64,000 bases of DNA from Paracoccus sp. (in: a-proteobacteria) (lineage in GTDB: Bacteria; Pseudomonadota; Alphaproteobacteria; Rhodobacterales; Rhodobacteraceae), in assembly GCF_030538695.1 (NCBI RefSeq), contig NZ_JAUNTN010000010.1:26860-90859 (forward strand). The letters run 5' to 3'. Both the position numbers and the translations under genes were made by a program. The notes beneath the pieces were generated by a model that made no database searches, had not been told where the DNA came from, and saw only the letters and a list, made by a program, of their open reading frames with translations. This document shows, one piece after another, positions 35,773 through 45,421 of the stretch. Each line of letters starts with the position of its first letter. Positions within the stretch are counted from its first letter, which is position 1.

Positions 35773-36510
35773 TCAACCCATCGTGAACGGGTTTGTTCCG
35801 CGCCCCGCAACATCCAAAAGCGGTGCCAGCAGCCCGTCAGCATCCGGCGTGGCCGCAACCCGGCAAGGCAAGGCCGGACCGTCCCATGCGGCCGACCATG
35901 CAGCCGCCGCTGCCGGGCTGATCGCCACCAGTTCCAGCGCCGCCCCAGCGCCTTGCACGGCCCCCCCTTGCACGGCATCTTGCGCCGCCTGCGCCAGCAG
36001 CGTGGCAGAGCGGGGCGAAAACAGCGGCAGGATCACCCGCGCCGCAGGATCATTCAGCAGGGCGCAGGCCCGGTCGTTCAGCGGCACCGGCATCTGGTCA
36101 TAGACCACCATCCCCGACACCGGCAGATCGCGGGCGATATGGCGACCATGCGGATGGATCAGCTCTATCCCTTGTTCCAACGCAGCTTGCAGGATCGGCT
36201 CTAACCGGATTGCATCGCCGGGGCCTTCGATTACCTGAAATCCGGCCGCCCGCGCGACCGCACCGGACCGAGGCCCCACGCAATAGGCCACCCGCCCGCG
36301 TCCCGGTCCCGCTGCTGCCACCGCATGTTCCGACGTGAACACCAGCCCCCGCGCCGCCGCCAGCGCCGCGCCGTCATGGTCCACCGGCACAATCCGCAGG
36401 ATGGGCGAGATCACAACGGCCAGCCCCTTCAGCCGCGCCGCAAAGCGTTCCGAAGCCGCCTGCGGGCGGGTCAGCAAGATCGTGGCGGCGACCTTTGAGG
36501 GAGCGGGCAT
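35773..36510 (-). CDS. hemD: Uroporphyrinogen-III synthase
   Basis: The 245-residue enzyme closes and inverts ring D of hydroxymethylbilane to make uroporphyrinogen III in haem, sirohaem and cobalamin synthesis. [17 protein letters not shown] opens the first domain and LVFTSEHAV is a typical segment; [14 protein letters not shown] and ISPAAAAAW are in the second. Two ATGs are possible, 36516 and 36510; the AAGGA sequence is correctly spaced for 36510. It is divergent from tsaD over 87 bp and leads the mitofilin-like/HemY-like operon. Confidence 0.88.
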   Translation of the reverse strand: MPAPSKVAATILLTRPQAASERFAARLKGLAVVISPILRIVPVDHDGAALAAARGLVFTSEHAVAAAGPGRGRVAYCVGPRSGAVARAAGFQVIEGPGDAIRLEPILQAALEQGIELIHPHGRHIARDLPVSGMVVYDQMPVPLNDRACALLNDPAARVILPLFSPRSATLLAQAAQDAVQGGAVQGAGAALELVAISPAAAAAWSAAWDGPALPCRVAATPDADGLLAPLLDVAGRGTNPFTMG

Positions 36511-36597
36511 TGGCATTTCCTTTCGCCGGGTGATAGCCTGCGCCAGACTGGCCAGCTTGGCCGCAACAATCAATCCCGGCCAGATGATCCGCCCGCT

Positions 36598-37662
36598 ATG
36601 ACCCTGACCTTTCTTGGTATTGAAAGCAGTTGCGACGATACTGCCGCCGCCGTGGTGCGTTCGGATGGCACGATTTTGGCCTCGGTCGTGGCTGGACAGA
36701 CGGCGCTGCACGCGGACTTCGGCGGCGTCGTGCCGGAAATCGCCGCCCGCGCCCATGCGGAAAAGCTGGATGGCTGCGTAGCGCAGGCATTGGAGCGGGC
36801 CGGGCTGGCGCTGGCAGATCTGGACGGTATCGCCGTAACCGCCGGGCCGGGCCTGATCGGCGGCGTCATGGCCGGGGTGATGCTGGCCAAAGGGCTGGCG
36901 GCGGGATCGGGGCTGCCTCTGGTCGGGGTGAACCACCTTGCAGGCCATGCGCTGACGCCCCGGCTGACGGATGCGGTCGATTATCCCTATCTGATGCTGC
37001 TGGTCTCGGGCGGGCATTGCCAGTTTTTGCATGTCGCCGGACCGCAGGATTTCACCCGGCTTGGCGGCACCATCGACGACGCGCCGGGCGAAGCCTTTGA
37101 CAAGGCCGCCAAGATGCTGGGCCTGCCGCAACCCGGCGGCCCCTCGGTCGAGGCTTGCGCGGCAGAAGGCGACGCCGGGCGGTTCCCGATGCCGCGCCCG
37201 CTGCTGGACCGGCCCGGTTGCGATATGTCGTTTTCGGGGCTGAAAACCGCCGTTCTGCGGGCACGGGATCAATTGGTGGCCACGCAGGGCGGGCTGTATC
37301 AGCAGGACCGCGCCGACCTCTGCGCCGGATTTCAGGCGGCGGTGGCTGCGGTGCTGGCGGAAAAGACCCGCCGCGCACTGGACGCCCGCCCCGCGCCGGT
37401 GCTGGCGGTTGCCGGCGGTGTCGCCGCGAACCAGACCATCCGCGCCGCGCTGGAAGCCGTCGCCGCCGAAACCGGCGCGCGTTTCATCGCCCCGCCACTG
37501 CGGCTTTGCACCGATAACGCCGCGATGATTGCATGGGCCGGGATCGAGGCGTTCCAGAACGGCCAGCGCGACGACATGACGCTGACCGCCCGCCCCCGCT
37601 GGCCGCTGGATCAAAGCGCCGCGCCAATGCTCGGGTCTGGCAAGAAAGGGGCAAAGGCATGA
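36598..37662 (+). CDS. tsaD: tRNA N6-threonylcarbamoyladenosine transferase TsaD
   Basis: The 354-residue protein of the ASKHA fold transfers the threonylcarbamoyl group to A37 of ANN-decoding tRNAs together with TsaB and Tsa[15 protein letters not shown] is the N-terminal phosphate-binding segment, [14 protein letters not shown] carries the metal-binding histidine, [13 protein letters not shown] and [12 protein letters not shown] follow. Its stop overlaps the gpsA start by 4 nt (ATGA). Confidence 0.97.
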   Translation: MTLTFLGIESSCDDTAAAVVRSDGTILASVVAGQTALHADFGGVVPEIAARAHAEKLDGCVAQALERAGLALADLDGIAVTAGPGLIGGVMAGVMLAKGLAAGSGLPLVGVNHLAGHALTPRLTDAVDYPYLMLLVSGGHCQFLHVAGPQDFTRLGGTIDDAPGEAFDKAAKMLGLPQPGGPSVEACAAEGDAGRFPMPRPLLDRPGCDMSFSGLKTAVLRARDQLVATQGGLYQQDRADLCAGFQAAVAAVLAEKTRRALDARPAPVLAVAGGVAANQTIRAALEAVAAETGARFIAPPLRLCTDNAAMIAWAGIEAFQNGQRDDMTLTARPRWPLDQSAAPMLGSGKKGAKA

Positions 37663-38594
37663 TTGCTGTTCTTGGCGCAGGCGCGTTCGGCACCGCGCTG
37701 GCGGTAACGCTGGCGGCAAAGGGGCCAGTGACGCTCTGGGGCCGCCGCACCGATTGGGCGCGCGAAAACCCACGCCTGCCCGGCGTCCGCCTGCCCGATA
37801 CGATCCGCGTCACCGACGATCTGGACTGCGTGACCGCGCCGCTGGTGATTCTGGCGCTGCCGGCACAAACCCTGCGTGGGTTTCTGGCCGATCAGGCCAG
37901 CCGCCTTGACGGGCGGGCGCTGGTCTCGGCCGCAAAGGGGATCGACCTGCACGACCTGACCGGGCCTTCGGCGCTGATCGCGGCGGCCTGCCCGCAGGCC
38001 ACCGTCGCGGTGCTGACCGGGCCAAGTTTCGCTGCCGATATTGCACGGGGCCTGCCCACCGCGCTGACGCTGGCCTGCGCTGACGCGGACCGGGGCCGCG
38101 ATCTGCAACACAAACTGTCCACCCCCACGCTGCGTCTTTACCGGACGACGGATGTCACCGGGGCCGAGCTTGGCGGGGCGCTGAAAAACGTCATCGCCAT
38201 TGCGGCGGGCGCGGCCATCGGGGCGGGCCTTGGCGACAGCGCCCGCGCCGCCATCGTCACCCGCGGCTTTGCCGAGATGACCCGGCTGGCCGGGGCGCTT
38301 GGCGCACGGCCCGAGACGCTGACCGGCCTGTCGGGGCTTGGCGATCTGATGCTGACCTGCACCTCGGCGCAGTCGCGCAACTTTCGCTTTGGCGCGGCAC
38401 TTGGCGCGGGCCAGCCCTTTGATCCCGCCACTACCGTCGAAGGTGCCGCCACCGCCCGCGCCGCCGCCCGGCTGGCTGATGCGCGTGGCCTTGACCTGCC
38501 GGTAACGGCCATGGTTGCGCGGCTTGCGGCGGGCGATCTGGCGGTGCAAGACGCGATGAAAGCCCTGCTGAACCGACCTTTGAAAGAGGAATAA
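37659..38594 (+). CDS. gpsA: Glycerol-3-phosphate dehydrogenase [NAD(P)+]
   Basis: The 311-residue enzyme reduces dihydroxyacetone phosphate to glycerol-3-phosphate for phospholipid synthesis. The Rossmann motif is [10 protein letters not shown] (about 6-15). [23 protein letters not shown] and [27 protein letters not shown] carry the catalytic lysine region. The ATG at 37659 overlaps the tsaD stop. tsaD-gpsA-yciI-EVE is a common alphaproteobacterial gene order. Confidence 0.97.
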   Translation: MIAVLGAGAFGTALAVTLAAKGPVTLWGRRTDWARENPRLPGVRLPDTIRVTDDLDCVTAPLVILALPAQTLRGFLADQASRLDGRALVSAAKGIDLHDLTGPSALIAAACPQATVAVLTGPSFAADIARGLPTALTLACADADRGRDLQHKLSTPTLRLYRTTDVTGAELGGALKNVIAIAAGAAIGAGLGDSARAAIVTRGFAEMTRLAGALGARPETLTGLSGLGDLMLTCTSAQSRNFRFGAALGAGQPFDPATTVEGAATARAAARLADARGLDLPVTAMVARLAAGDLAVQDAMKALLNRPLKEE

Positions 38595-38597
38595 CCC

Positions 38598-38870
38598 ATG
38601 CCCCTGTTTGCCGTCATCTGCCGCGATAATGCCGATTCCGTGCAACTGCGTCTGGACACCCGCGAAACCCATCTGGCCTATCTGGCCGACACCGGTGTGG
38701 TGCAATTCGCCGGCCCGCTGATCAAGGACGGCCAGCCCGCCGGCTCGCTGCTGGTGATCGAGGCCGAATCGCTGCAAGCCGCCCGCGACTGGGCGGCGGG
38801 CGACCCCTATGCCAAGGCCGGGCTGTTCGAAGCGGCCACCGTCACCGAATGGCGCAAGGTGATCGGCTGA
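38598..38870 (+). CDS. YciI family protein
   Basis: The 90-residue protein is the normal size for YciI-like proteins, which have a ferredoxin-like fold and a conserved His-Asp pair (R..HLAYL, DPYAKAGLF). PLIKDGQPAGSLLVIEA is the typical core. The biochemical role is unknown. Its stop overlaps the EVE-domain gene start (TGATG). Confidence 0.92.
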   Translation: MPLFAVICRDNADSVQLRLDTRETHLAYLADTGVVQFAGPLIKDGQPAGSLLVIEAESLQAARDWAAGDPYAKAGLFEAATVTEWRKVIG

Positions 38871-39283
38871 TGGCATACTGGCTGTTCAAATCCGAACCCG
38901 ACGCCTTTTCATGGGATGAACTGGTCGCCAGGGGCGAGCAGGGCGAGGAATGGGACGGCGTGCGCAACTATCAGGCCCGTAACAACATGCGGGCGATGAA
39001 GATTGGCGAGCGCGGGCTGTTTTACCACTCCAACATCGGCAAAGAGGCCGTCGGCATCGTCGAGGTCATTGCGCTGGCGCATCCCGACAGCAAGGCCGCT
39101 GACCCGAAATGGGAATGTGTGGACATCAAGGCGATCAAACCACTGCCCCGCGCGGTCTCACTTGAGGATTGCAAGATGGAACCGCGTCTGTCCAATATGG
39201 TTCTGGTCAATAACAGCCGTCTGTCGGTTCAGCCCGTGGCTGAGGATGAATGGGCGGTGATTATGGAAATGGCGGGCCTGTAA
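38870..39283 (+). CDS. EVE domain-containing protein
   Basis: The 137-residue protein consists of an EVE domain: MAYWLFKSEPDAFSWDELV, WDGVRNYQARNNMRAMKIGERGLFYHSN and GIVEVI. The fold is related to PUA and YTH domains and is thought to bind modified bases in RNA or DNA. The ATG at 38870 is coupled to the YciI stop. The function in the cell is not known. Confidence 0.93.
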   Translation: MAYWLFKSEPDAFSWDELVARGEQGEEWDGVRNYQARNNMRAMKIGERGLFYHSNIGKEAVGIVEVIALAHPDSKAADPKWECVDIKAIKPLPRAVSLEDCKMEPRLSNMVLVNNSRLSVQPVAEDEWAVIMEMAGL

Positions 39284-39305
39284 CACCCCGCCGCAAGGGG
39301 GACGC

Positions 39306-39698
39306 ATGGAACTGCTGATCGTCATTGCCGCTGCCATCGCCGTCTGGGCCGTCGGATCGGTCTGGTATATGGTTCTGGCCGCGCCGTGGGGCAAGTTTTC
39401 CGGCCTTCAGGTCGAAAACCGGGGTGCGCCGTCGAAATCTTCGCCCCTGCCCTATCTGGTCTCCGGCGCGGCGATGGTCGTGTTCGTCGCCATGATGCGC
39501 TATCTGTGGCATCGCGCCGGGATCAGCGGGCTTGGCGACGGGCTGTGGACCGGGCTGCTGGTCGGGCTGTTCCTGATCCTGCCATGGACGGTCATCAACC
39601 AAAGCTATGCCCGCCGCCCGCTGATGCAATCGGTGATTTCCGGCGGCTATGTGCTGGTCGCCTGCACCATCTGCGGCGGGATTCTGGGCGCGATCTGA
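39306..39698 (+). CDS. DUF1761 membrane protein
   Basis: The 130-residue protein has four membrane helices (about 3-24, 48-66, 79-97 and 107-128). The motif VWYMVLAAPWGKFSG near the N-terminus is typical of DUF1761. Its role is unknown. It follows the EVE gene by 22 bp and may be co-transcribed with it. Confidence 0.85.
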   Translation: MELLIVIAAAIAVWAVGSVWYMVLAAPWGKFSGLQVENRGAPSKSSPLPYLVSGAAMVVFVAMMRYLWHRAGISGLGDGLWTGLLVGLFLILPWTVINQSYARRPLMQSVISGGYVLVACTICGGILGAI

Positions 39699-39804
39699 CG
39701 CCCCGCACCCCGGCCCGAAAATCCTGTCCAACTGCGCTCTATCGCGTTGGCAGCGGCGCATTTTTTGCCTAATTTGCGCCGACTGCACATAAGAGGAGGC
39801 CCAA

Positions 39805-40050
39805 ATGACCCAACGTCTGCATCTGGTTTTCGGCGGCGAGTTGACCGACCCGCAGCGGACCGAGTTCCGCGATGTTGAAAACATTCATATCGTCGGCATT
39901 TATCCCAACTATGCCAGTGCCCATGCCGCCTGGAAGGCCGAGGCGCAGCGCACCGTGGACAGCGCCCATACCCGTTATTTCATCGCCCATCTGCACCGGC
40001 TGCGCGACGAAGAACGCGAAGCCAGCCCGACCGAGGAACTGGACGGCTGA
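39805..40050 (+). CDS. DUF4170 domain-containing protein
   Basis: This 81-residue cytoplasmic protein contains LHLVFGGELTDP, HIVGIYPNYASAHAAWKAEAQRTVD and YFIAHLHRL, as in DUF4170. The family usually sits directly upstream of the waaA-like and lpxK genes, as here, which suggests a link to lipopolysaccharide synthesis. It shares TGATG with the next gene. A good AGAGGAGG ribosome-binding site precedes it. Confidence 0.88.
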   Translation: MTQRLHLVFGGELTDPQRTEFRDVENIHIVGIYPNYASAHAAWKAEAQRTVDSAHTRYFIAHLHRLRDEEREASPTEELDG

Positions 40051-41240
40051 TGTCCGTTGCGGGGTCTTTGGCCCTGTGGTGGCATCTGCGCCGCCACGCC
40101 GGAACCGTCGATCTTGGCATCATCCGGGTTCCGGCGGGCAATGATCCGCTGATCTGGCTGCATATCGGTCAGGGCGGCCTTCCGGCGCTGGATCAGGTGA
40201 TCGAGGCATTGCATGAGGCCAGCCCCACCCGGCTGCGGCTGGCTGTCAGCGGTGTGGATCAGTTGCCCGAGGGGTGCACCGCCCTGCCCAATCCAGGACA
40301 GGACCGCCGCGCGGTGCAGCATATCCTGAACACGCTGCGGCCTTCGGCGGTGTTGACGCTGGGGGCCTGCATGAACATGGCGCTGGCTGCTGAAACGCAG
40401 GACATGGGGGTGCCGCTGGTGCTGGCGGAACTGCGCTGCCCGCGTGATCTGCCGGGCATGGCGATCTGGCAACGTCAGCTTGCTGCCGGGCTGGCAGCGG
40501 TGCTGGCCACGGATGACGGCTCTGCCGATCTGCTGAACCGGCTGGGCGTGCCAAGCGACAAGATCACCGTGACCGGCCCCGTCTCTGACCTGCGCGAGCC
40601 GCCGTCCTGCCTTGAGGCCGAGCGCGCGGTGCTGGCGGGTCAACTTTCCCGGCGCATGGTCTGGCTGGCCGCCGCCCTGCCGCAATCCGAAGAAGCCGCC
40701 TTTCTGACCGCCCATCAGGCCGCGCTGCGCTATAACCACCGGGCCTTGGCGATTGTGCTGCCTGCCGATCCGGCCCGCGCCCCGGAACTGGCGCAATGGC
40801 TGGAGGCCGAAGGGCTGGCCGTGGCGGAACGCGCCCGCGACGAAGAACCCGAACCCGAGATTCAGGTGTTGATTGCCGATGATCCGGCGGAATATGGGCT
40901 GTGGTATCGGTTGGCTTCGGTCTGCTACATGGGCGGCACCCTGTCGGGCGATGACGCCGCAACCCGACATCCGTTCGAGCCTGCCGCACTGGGTTCCGCC
41001 ACGCTGCACGGCCCGCATATGCGCAAGTTTCAGACCGCATGGGCGCAGCTTGACGGCGGCAACGGCGCCCGCCGCGTGGCCGATGCGCAGGCGCTGGCCG
41101 AGGGGCTGACCGAACTGGCCGCCCCGGATCAGGCCGCGAGACTGGCAACGAACGCATGGGGCATCGCCACCGGCGGGGCCGCCGCCGCCCGTCAGATCGC
41201 CCGCACCACGCTGGCCGCCATCAAAGGACCAACCATATGA
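40050..41240 (+). CDS. WaaA-like (KDO transferase family) glycosyltransferase, divergent
   Basis: The 396-residue protein matches the GT30 family in its C-terminal part: [35 protein letters not shown] corresponds to the WaaA donor-binding block. It lacks the N-terminal membrane anchor of WaaA. At the place where WaaA has the catalytic base glutamate (HAVSVGE) it has HIGQGGL, and the ETELWP block is also absent. It may therefore be inactive, have a changed mechanism, or act as a partner. It lies between DUF4170 and lpxK and is coupled to both. Confidence 0.75.
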   Translation: MSVAGSLALWWHLRRHAGTVDLGIIRVPAGNDPLIWLHIGQGGLPALDQVIEALHEASPTRLRLAVSGVDQLPEGCTALPNPGQDRRAVQHILNTLRPSAVLTLGACMNMALAAETQDMGVPLVLAELRCPRDLPGMAIWQRQLAAGLAAVLATDDGSADLLNRLGVPSDKITVTGPVSDLREPPSCLEAERAVLAGQLSRRMVWLAAALPQSEEAAFLTAHQAALRYNHRALAIVLPADPARAPELAQWLEAEGLAVAERARDEEPEPEIQVLIADDPAEYGLWYRLASVCYMGGTLSGDDAATRHPFEPAALGSATLHGPHMRKFQTAWAQLDGGNGARRVADAQALAEGLTELAAPDQAARLATNAWGIATGGAAAARQIARTTLAAIKGPTI

Positions 41241-42238
41241 GCCGCCGCGCCCCCCTGTTCTGGTTCCAGACCCCGCCGGTTCTGACCGCCCGCCTGCTGC
41301 GCCCGCTGGGGGCGCTTTACGCCCGCGCCACCGCGCGGCGTCTGGCGCAAGGCGCGCGGCAGGCGTTGCCGGTGCCGGTGATCTGTGTCGGCAACATCAA
41401 CGCGGGCGGCACCGGCAAGACGCCAACCGTCACCCTGCTGATGCAAATACTGGCCGCACGAGGCATTGCCGCGCATGTCGTCAGCCGCGGCTATGGCGGC
41501 AGCGAATCCGGCCCCCTGCGCGTGGACGAGCGTCGTCACACCGCCGCGCAGGTCGGGGATGAGCCTCTGTTGCTGTCGGCCTTTGGCCCGGTTTGGGTCA
41601 GCCGCGACCGGCTGGCGGGAGCGCGGGCGGCGATTGCCGCAGGGGCGCAGGCGATCCTGCTGGATGACGGGTTTCAAGACCCTGCCTTGCGCCATGACCT
41701 GTCGCTGGTGGTGGTCGATGCAGCCAAAGGCTTTGGCAACGGCCTGTGCATCCCTGCCGGGCCGCTGCGTGAACCCGTGACGGCGGGACTTGCCCGCGCC
41801 GACCTGCTGCTGTCCATCGGCCCGGATGCAGCGCAGGCGCGGTTTGCACCGTCGCTGCCTGACAACCTGCCACATCTGCGCGCCCGGCTGGAGCCGCTGC
41901 AAACCGGCATCGACTGGCAGGGCCATCGGGTGCTGGCCTTTGCCGGGATCGGCCACCCGGAAAAGTTCTTTGCCACGCTGCGCGGCCTTGGCGCCGACAT
42001 CGCCCGCGCCGAGGCGCTGGAGGATCACCAGCCCTTCACCCCCGCCCTGCTGACCCGGCTGGCGACCGAGGCGCGACTGTTGCAGGCGCAGATGGTGACG
42101 ACCGAGAAAGACGCCGTGCGCCTGCCACCGGATTTCCGGCGCGAGGTGCTGGCCCTGCCGGTGCGACTGGCGCTGAGTGATCCCGCACCGCTGGATCAGG
42201 CGCTGGACCGGCTGTTCGGGGTGCCGACCGGGACATAG
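41237..42238 (+). CDS. lpxK: Tetraacyldisaccharide 4'-kinase
   Basis: The 333-residue inner-membrane kinase adds the 4'-phosphate of lipid A. The P-loop [13 protein letters not shown] is at about 52-64, then [33 protein letters not shown] and the conserved [22 protein letters not shown]. An N-terminal amphipathic/hydrophobic segment fits membrane association. Its ATG overlaps the stop of the WaaA-like gene (ATGA). Lipid A synthesis, consistent with an outer membrane. Confidence 0.97.
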   Translation: MSRRAPLFWFQTPPVLTARLLRPLGALYARATARRLAQGARQALPVPVICVGNINAGGTGKTPTVTLLMQILAARGIAAHVVSRGYGGSESGPLRVDERRHTAAQVGDEPLLLSAFGPVWVSRDRLAGARAAIAAGAQAILLDDGFQDPALRHDLSLVVVDAAKGFGNGLCIPAGPLREPVTAGLARADLLLSIGPDAAQARFAPSLPDNLPHLRARLEPLQTGIDWQGHRVLAFAGIGHPEKFFATLRGLGADIARAEALEDHQPFTPALLTRLATEARLLQAQMVTTEKDAVRLPPDFRREVLALPVRLALSDPAPLDQALDRLFGVPTGT

Positions 42239-42486
42239 GTCAGGCCCGTCAGCCCTCTGATGCTACCCGTCAGGATGCAGCCACACATCTTTCGCCCGAT
42301 CACAGCACCGGCACAGCAGGCGCAACCCGCAACCGATCTTTTCAGCCTTTATATAAGCACCAGACAGCACTGCCGCAGACAACAGCGCATCACTGTCGCC
42401 AAGGCTGCTGACACATCCCGTTCAGGGTCTGAACATCCCCCGAACGCCAACAAATAACGCCGCGCCAACCGTCATTCCTGACGACA
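42239..42486. other. Intergenic region between lpxK and dsbA-like
   Basis: About 250 bp without a visible gene or RNA. It is followed by the terminator at 42487-42512. Confidence 0.5.
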
Positions 42487-42512
42487 AAACCCGGCCCTGA
42501 CAGGCCGGGTTT
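42487..42512. terminator. Bidirectional terminator between lpxK and the DsbA-like gene
   Basis: AAACCCGGCC (42487-42496) pairs perfectly with GGCCGGGTTT (42503-42512). Reading minus, a short T run follows, so it should stop the DsbA-like transcript; it may also serve lpxK. Confidence 0.85.
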
Positions 42513-42559
42513 CAGGGGCGAACCCCTTGGTTCTGCAAATGAACCGCAGCTTTATCAGA

Positions 42560-43204
42560 TCAGCCTTCGGCCTCGGCCAGCTTGGCGTCGATCACGGCTT
42601 TCAGCCCTTCCCACGGCTGGTTGCTGGTCTTTTCACCGCCGATAATAAAGGTCGGCGTTCCCTCGATCTGATCCGCCGTTGCGTTCTGCTGGAACGTCGC
42701 AATCAACTGTTCTGCCTTGGCCTGATCGTTCCAGCACGCATCCATCTGCTCGCCGCTCAGGCCCGCTTTGGCACCGACCTTTTTCATGTTGGCGGTGACT
42801 TCCTCGGCGGTTTTGCCTTGCAGCCAGTCGTTCTGGCCGCTGAACAGCAGATCCGACATGGCATAATATTTGTCATCGCCACCGCAGCGGGCCAGAATCC
42901 CGGCCCACAGGCCAACGCCATCGAAATACACGTCACGCTGGATAAAGCGCACCTTGCCCGTGTCGATATATTCCGATTTCAGCGTCGGAAACACGTTGTT
43001 GTGGAAATCGCGGCAATGGCTGCATGTAAAGCTGGCGTATTCGATCACGGTCAGCGGCGCATCTTCCTGACCCAGCACAATATCGGGCAGAATCTGCGGC
43101 GCAGCGGCCTCGGTCGTGGCGGCGGTATCCTGCGCCATAGCCGGGGTCAACGCGGCCAGAGACAGCGCCAGCGCGGTGGCGGCGGAACGAAGGGTGGGGA
43201 TCAT
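42560..43204 (-). CDS. DsbA-family thiol:disulfide oxidoreductase
   Basis: The 214-residue periplasmic protein has a signal peptide (cleaved after AMAQ, about residue 25) and a thioredoxin fold with the active-site CSHC at 61-64 (EYASFTCSHCRDFH). The cis-proline loop is at EGTPTFII. It probably forms or isomerises disulfides in exported proteins. It is coupled (TGATG) to the upstream DciA-like gene. It is shorter than ScsC or DsbC, with no dimerisation domain. Confidence 0.92.
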   Translation of the reverse strand: MIPTLRSAATALALSLAALTPAMAQDTAATTEAAAPQILPDIVLGQEDAPLTVIEYASFTCSHCRDFHNNVFPTLKSEYIDTGKVRFIQRDVYFDGVGLWAGILARCGGDDKYYAMSDLLFSGQNDWLQGKTAEEVTANMKKVGAKAGLSGEQMDACWNDQAKAEQLIATFQQNATADQIEGTPTFIIGGEKTSNQPWEGLKAVIDAKLAEAEG

Positions 43205-43779
43205 CAGACAGCCTTTCCTTGGGTCTTGAAGTCGTTATTCATTGCAACGCGCTGGCGCGACATCAGGTTCACCGCCAGCCGTGTCAGCGCCGCCCGCAAG
43301 TCAGCATCGGCAAAGCCGCTGGTCATATCGGCGGCGGCCTGCTGGCGGCGGGCCTCCAGCGCGGGATCGGGGCTCGGCTTCGGCGCAGCGGCAAACACCG
43401 CCTGCCCCTCGGCAAAGCCGGTCGGTGCGGTCTGCGTGACCAAAACTCGCGCCACCGCGTTGAACCCATAGCAGGCGTTGACCTTTTCGCGGATCAGCGG
43501 CGCGGACATTTCAACCATCGGTGCCCGCGCCCCGGTGGTGAGCAGAACCAGCGTCGCGCCGAAACCACCCCGCGCATGGGTGATCCGCACCGGGCGGGTG
43601 ATCGCGGCCAGATCGGGACCGACGACCTCGGGCCAGTGGGTCAGCAGCCGCGCCACGGCAAAGCCGCGCGCCTCGCCCGCCTCACGGATACGCGGGGCCA
43701 GCAGGGTCGAGGCAGCCTCGAACCCGCGCATCCGGCGGCGCGGTGCCTTGGCAGCTTGGGGCGGTTTCTGCTGTGCCAT
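43204..43779 (-). CDS. dciA: DciA/DUF721 helicase-loader-like protein
   Basis: The 191-residue protein has the DUF721 core (about 20-115): LLTHWPEVVGPDLAAITRPVRI, LVLLTTGARAPMVEMSAPLIREKVNACYG. DciA proteins load the replicative helicase DnaB in bacteria lacking DnaC. The C-terminal extension (about 116-191) is disordered, then a short helical end. It is divergent from mutY and is followed by the DsbA-like gene, the usual Rhodobacterales order. Confidence 0.88.
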   Translation of the reverse strand: MAQQKPPQAAKAPRRRMRGFEAASTLLAPRIREAGEARGFAVARLLTHWPEVVGPDLAAITRPVRITHARGGFGATLVLLTTGARAPMVEMSAPLIREKVNACYGFNAVARVLVTQTAPTGFAEGQAVFAAAPKPSPDPALEARRQQAAADMTSGFADADLRAALTRLAVNLMSRQRVAMNNDFKTQGKAV

Positions 43780-43864
43780 CGGGCCAATCGTCGTTACAGT
43801 TGCCGCGACTGTAAACCCAAGCGCGACGGTTGCCTATAACCCGCGCGCTCAAGGCCCCTGAATA

Positions 43865-44878
43865 ATGCGTGACACAACCGCGAGCCTGCTGCTGAACTGG
43901 TATGACCACCATGCCCGCACCCTGCCCTGGCGCATCCCGCCGGGGGCAGAGCAGCGGCCCGACCCTTACCGGGTCTGGCTGTCGGAAATCATGCTGCAAC
44001 AAACCACCGTGGCAGCGGTCCGGGGCTATTTCCAGCGGTTCACCGACCGCTGGCCGGATGTGCAGGCGCTCGCCGCGGCGGATGATGCTGATGTGATGGC
44101 GGAATGGGCTGGGCTTGGCTATTACGCCCGCGCCCGCAACCTGCTGGCCTGCGCCCGCGCGGTGGCGGCGAATGGCTTTCCCGATACTGAAGCCGCGCTG
44201 CTGACCCTGCCGGGCATTGGCCCCTATACCGCCGCCGCAATTGCCGCGATTGCCTTTGACCGCCGCGCCGTGGTTGTGGATGGCAATGTCGAGCGCGTCA
44301 CCGCCCGGTTTTTCGCCGTCACCGAGGCTTTGCCCGGCGCAAAGCCCCGGCTGCGGGAACTGGCCGACCAGTTGACCCCGGATCAGCGCCCCGGCGATTT
44401 CGCACAGGCGATGATGGACCTTGGCGCGACCATCTGCACCCCGCGCAACCCGGCCTGCGGCATCTGCCCGCTGGTCCATGACTGCGCCGCCCATGCGCAG
44501 GGTATTGCCGCCGACCTGCCGCGCAAAGCGCCCAAGCCGCCGAAACCGGAACGGCAAGGTGTGGTCTGGATCGGCTTTCACAGCGATGCGGTGCTGGTCG
44601 AGCGCCGCCCGGCCAAGGGCCTGTTGGGTGGCACGCTGGCCTTCCCCTCGGCGCATTGGGACGGGCGCGACCTGCCACCGCCCGCCGCTGCCGACTGGCG
44701 CGATATTGGCATGGTGCGCCATATTTTCACCCATTTCGCGCTGGACCTGACGGTAAAGGTCGCGCAAATCTCGGGCAACCCGGAACGCGGAGAGCTGATC
44801 CCCCTGACCCGGTTCGACCCGCAAGCCCTGCCCGGCCTGATGCGCAAGGCATGGGCGCTGACACAGGAGGCGACATGA
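43865..44878 (+). CDS. mutY: Adenine DNA glycosylase MutY
   Basis: The 337-residue enzyme removes adenine opposite 8-oxoguanine. The catalytic glutamate is E41 (SEIMLQQT), the helix-hairpin-helix is at about 115-123 (LPGIGPYTA) and the aspartate is D139 (VVDGNVER). The four cysteines of the iron-sulfur cluster are C191, C198, C201 and C207. A NUDIX-like C-terminal domain recognises 8-oxoG. Its stop overlaps the gloA-like start by 4 nt. Confidence 0.97.
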   Translation: MRDTTASLLLNWYDHHARTLPWRIPPGAEQRPDPYRVWLSEIMLQQTTVAAVRGYFQRFTDRWPDVQALAAADDADVMAEWAGLGYYARARNLLACARAVAANGFPDTEAALLTLPGIGPYTAAAIAAIAFDRRAVVVDGNVERVTARFFAVTEALPGAKPRLRELADQLTPDQRPGDFAQAMMDLGATICTPRNPACGICPLVHDCAAHAQGIAADLPRKAPKPPKPERQGVVWIGFHSDAVLVERRPAKGLLGGTLAFPSAHWDGRDLPPPAAADWRDIGMVRHIFTHFALDLTVKVAQISGNPERGELIPLTRFDPQALPGLMRKAWALTQEAT

Positions 44879-45357
44879 GCGCGACCGACGGTTTCACCCT
44901 GACCCATACGATGATCCGCATTGCCGACCCCGACCGCAGCCTTGGCTTTTACCAGCAGGCTTTGGGCATGACGCTGGTCACACGACTGGATTTCGACGAA
45001 TGGCGGTTCAGCCTGTATTTCCTGCAAGCGCCGGGCAATGGGCCAGCGGCGGAGACGCTGGCCGACACGTTCAGCCGCCCCGGCCTGCTGGAACTGACCC
45101 ACAACTGGGACGATGGCGACAAGAGCTTTCACAATGGCAATACCGAGCCGCAAGGCTATGGCCATATCTGCATCAGCGTCCCCGATCTGGCCGCCGCGGT
45201 GGCGCATTTCGATGCGCTTGGCGTGAGTTTTCACAAGCGCCCCGACGAAGGCGGCATGAAGAACGTGGTCTTTATCACCGACCCCGACGGTTATCGGATC
45301 GAGGTCGTCCAGCCTGACCTGATGGACGGCATTGTCGGAGCCCATCGCAAGGCGTGA
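44875..45357 (+). CDS. gloA: Lactoylglutathione lyase (glyoxalase I)
   Basis: The 160-residue protein has the glyoxalase I motifs: HTMIRIADPDRSLGFYQQALGM at the first metal site, LELTHNW and GYGHICISV, with metal ligands among His11, Glu, His and Glu (ending FITDPDGYRIEVVQP). It converts the methylglyoxal-glutathione adduct to lactoylglutathione. ATG 44875 overlaps the mutY stop. Confidence 0.95.
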   Translation: MSATDGFTLTHTMIRIADPDRSLGFYQQALGMTLVTRLDFDEWRFSLYFLQAPGNGPAAETLADTFSRPGLLELTHNWDDGDKSFHNGNTEPQGYGHICISVPDLAAAVAHFDALGVSFHKRPDEGGMKNVVFITDPDGYRIEVVQPDLMDGIVGAHRKA

Positions 45358-45421
45358 CCTTGCGCCGCGCTGGCAGGGTGCGGGGCTTTGCGGTAACATC
45401 TTGCAAACGAAAGGATGCCCG

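Noticed and set aside
35773-37773. A 666-codon frame fusing HemD with upstream sequence
   Set aside because: The upstream part is antisense to tsaD; HemD has a good start with a ribosome-binding site at 36510.
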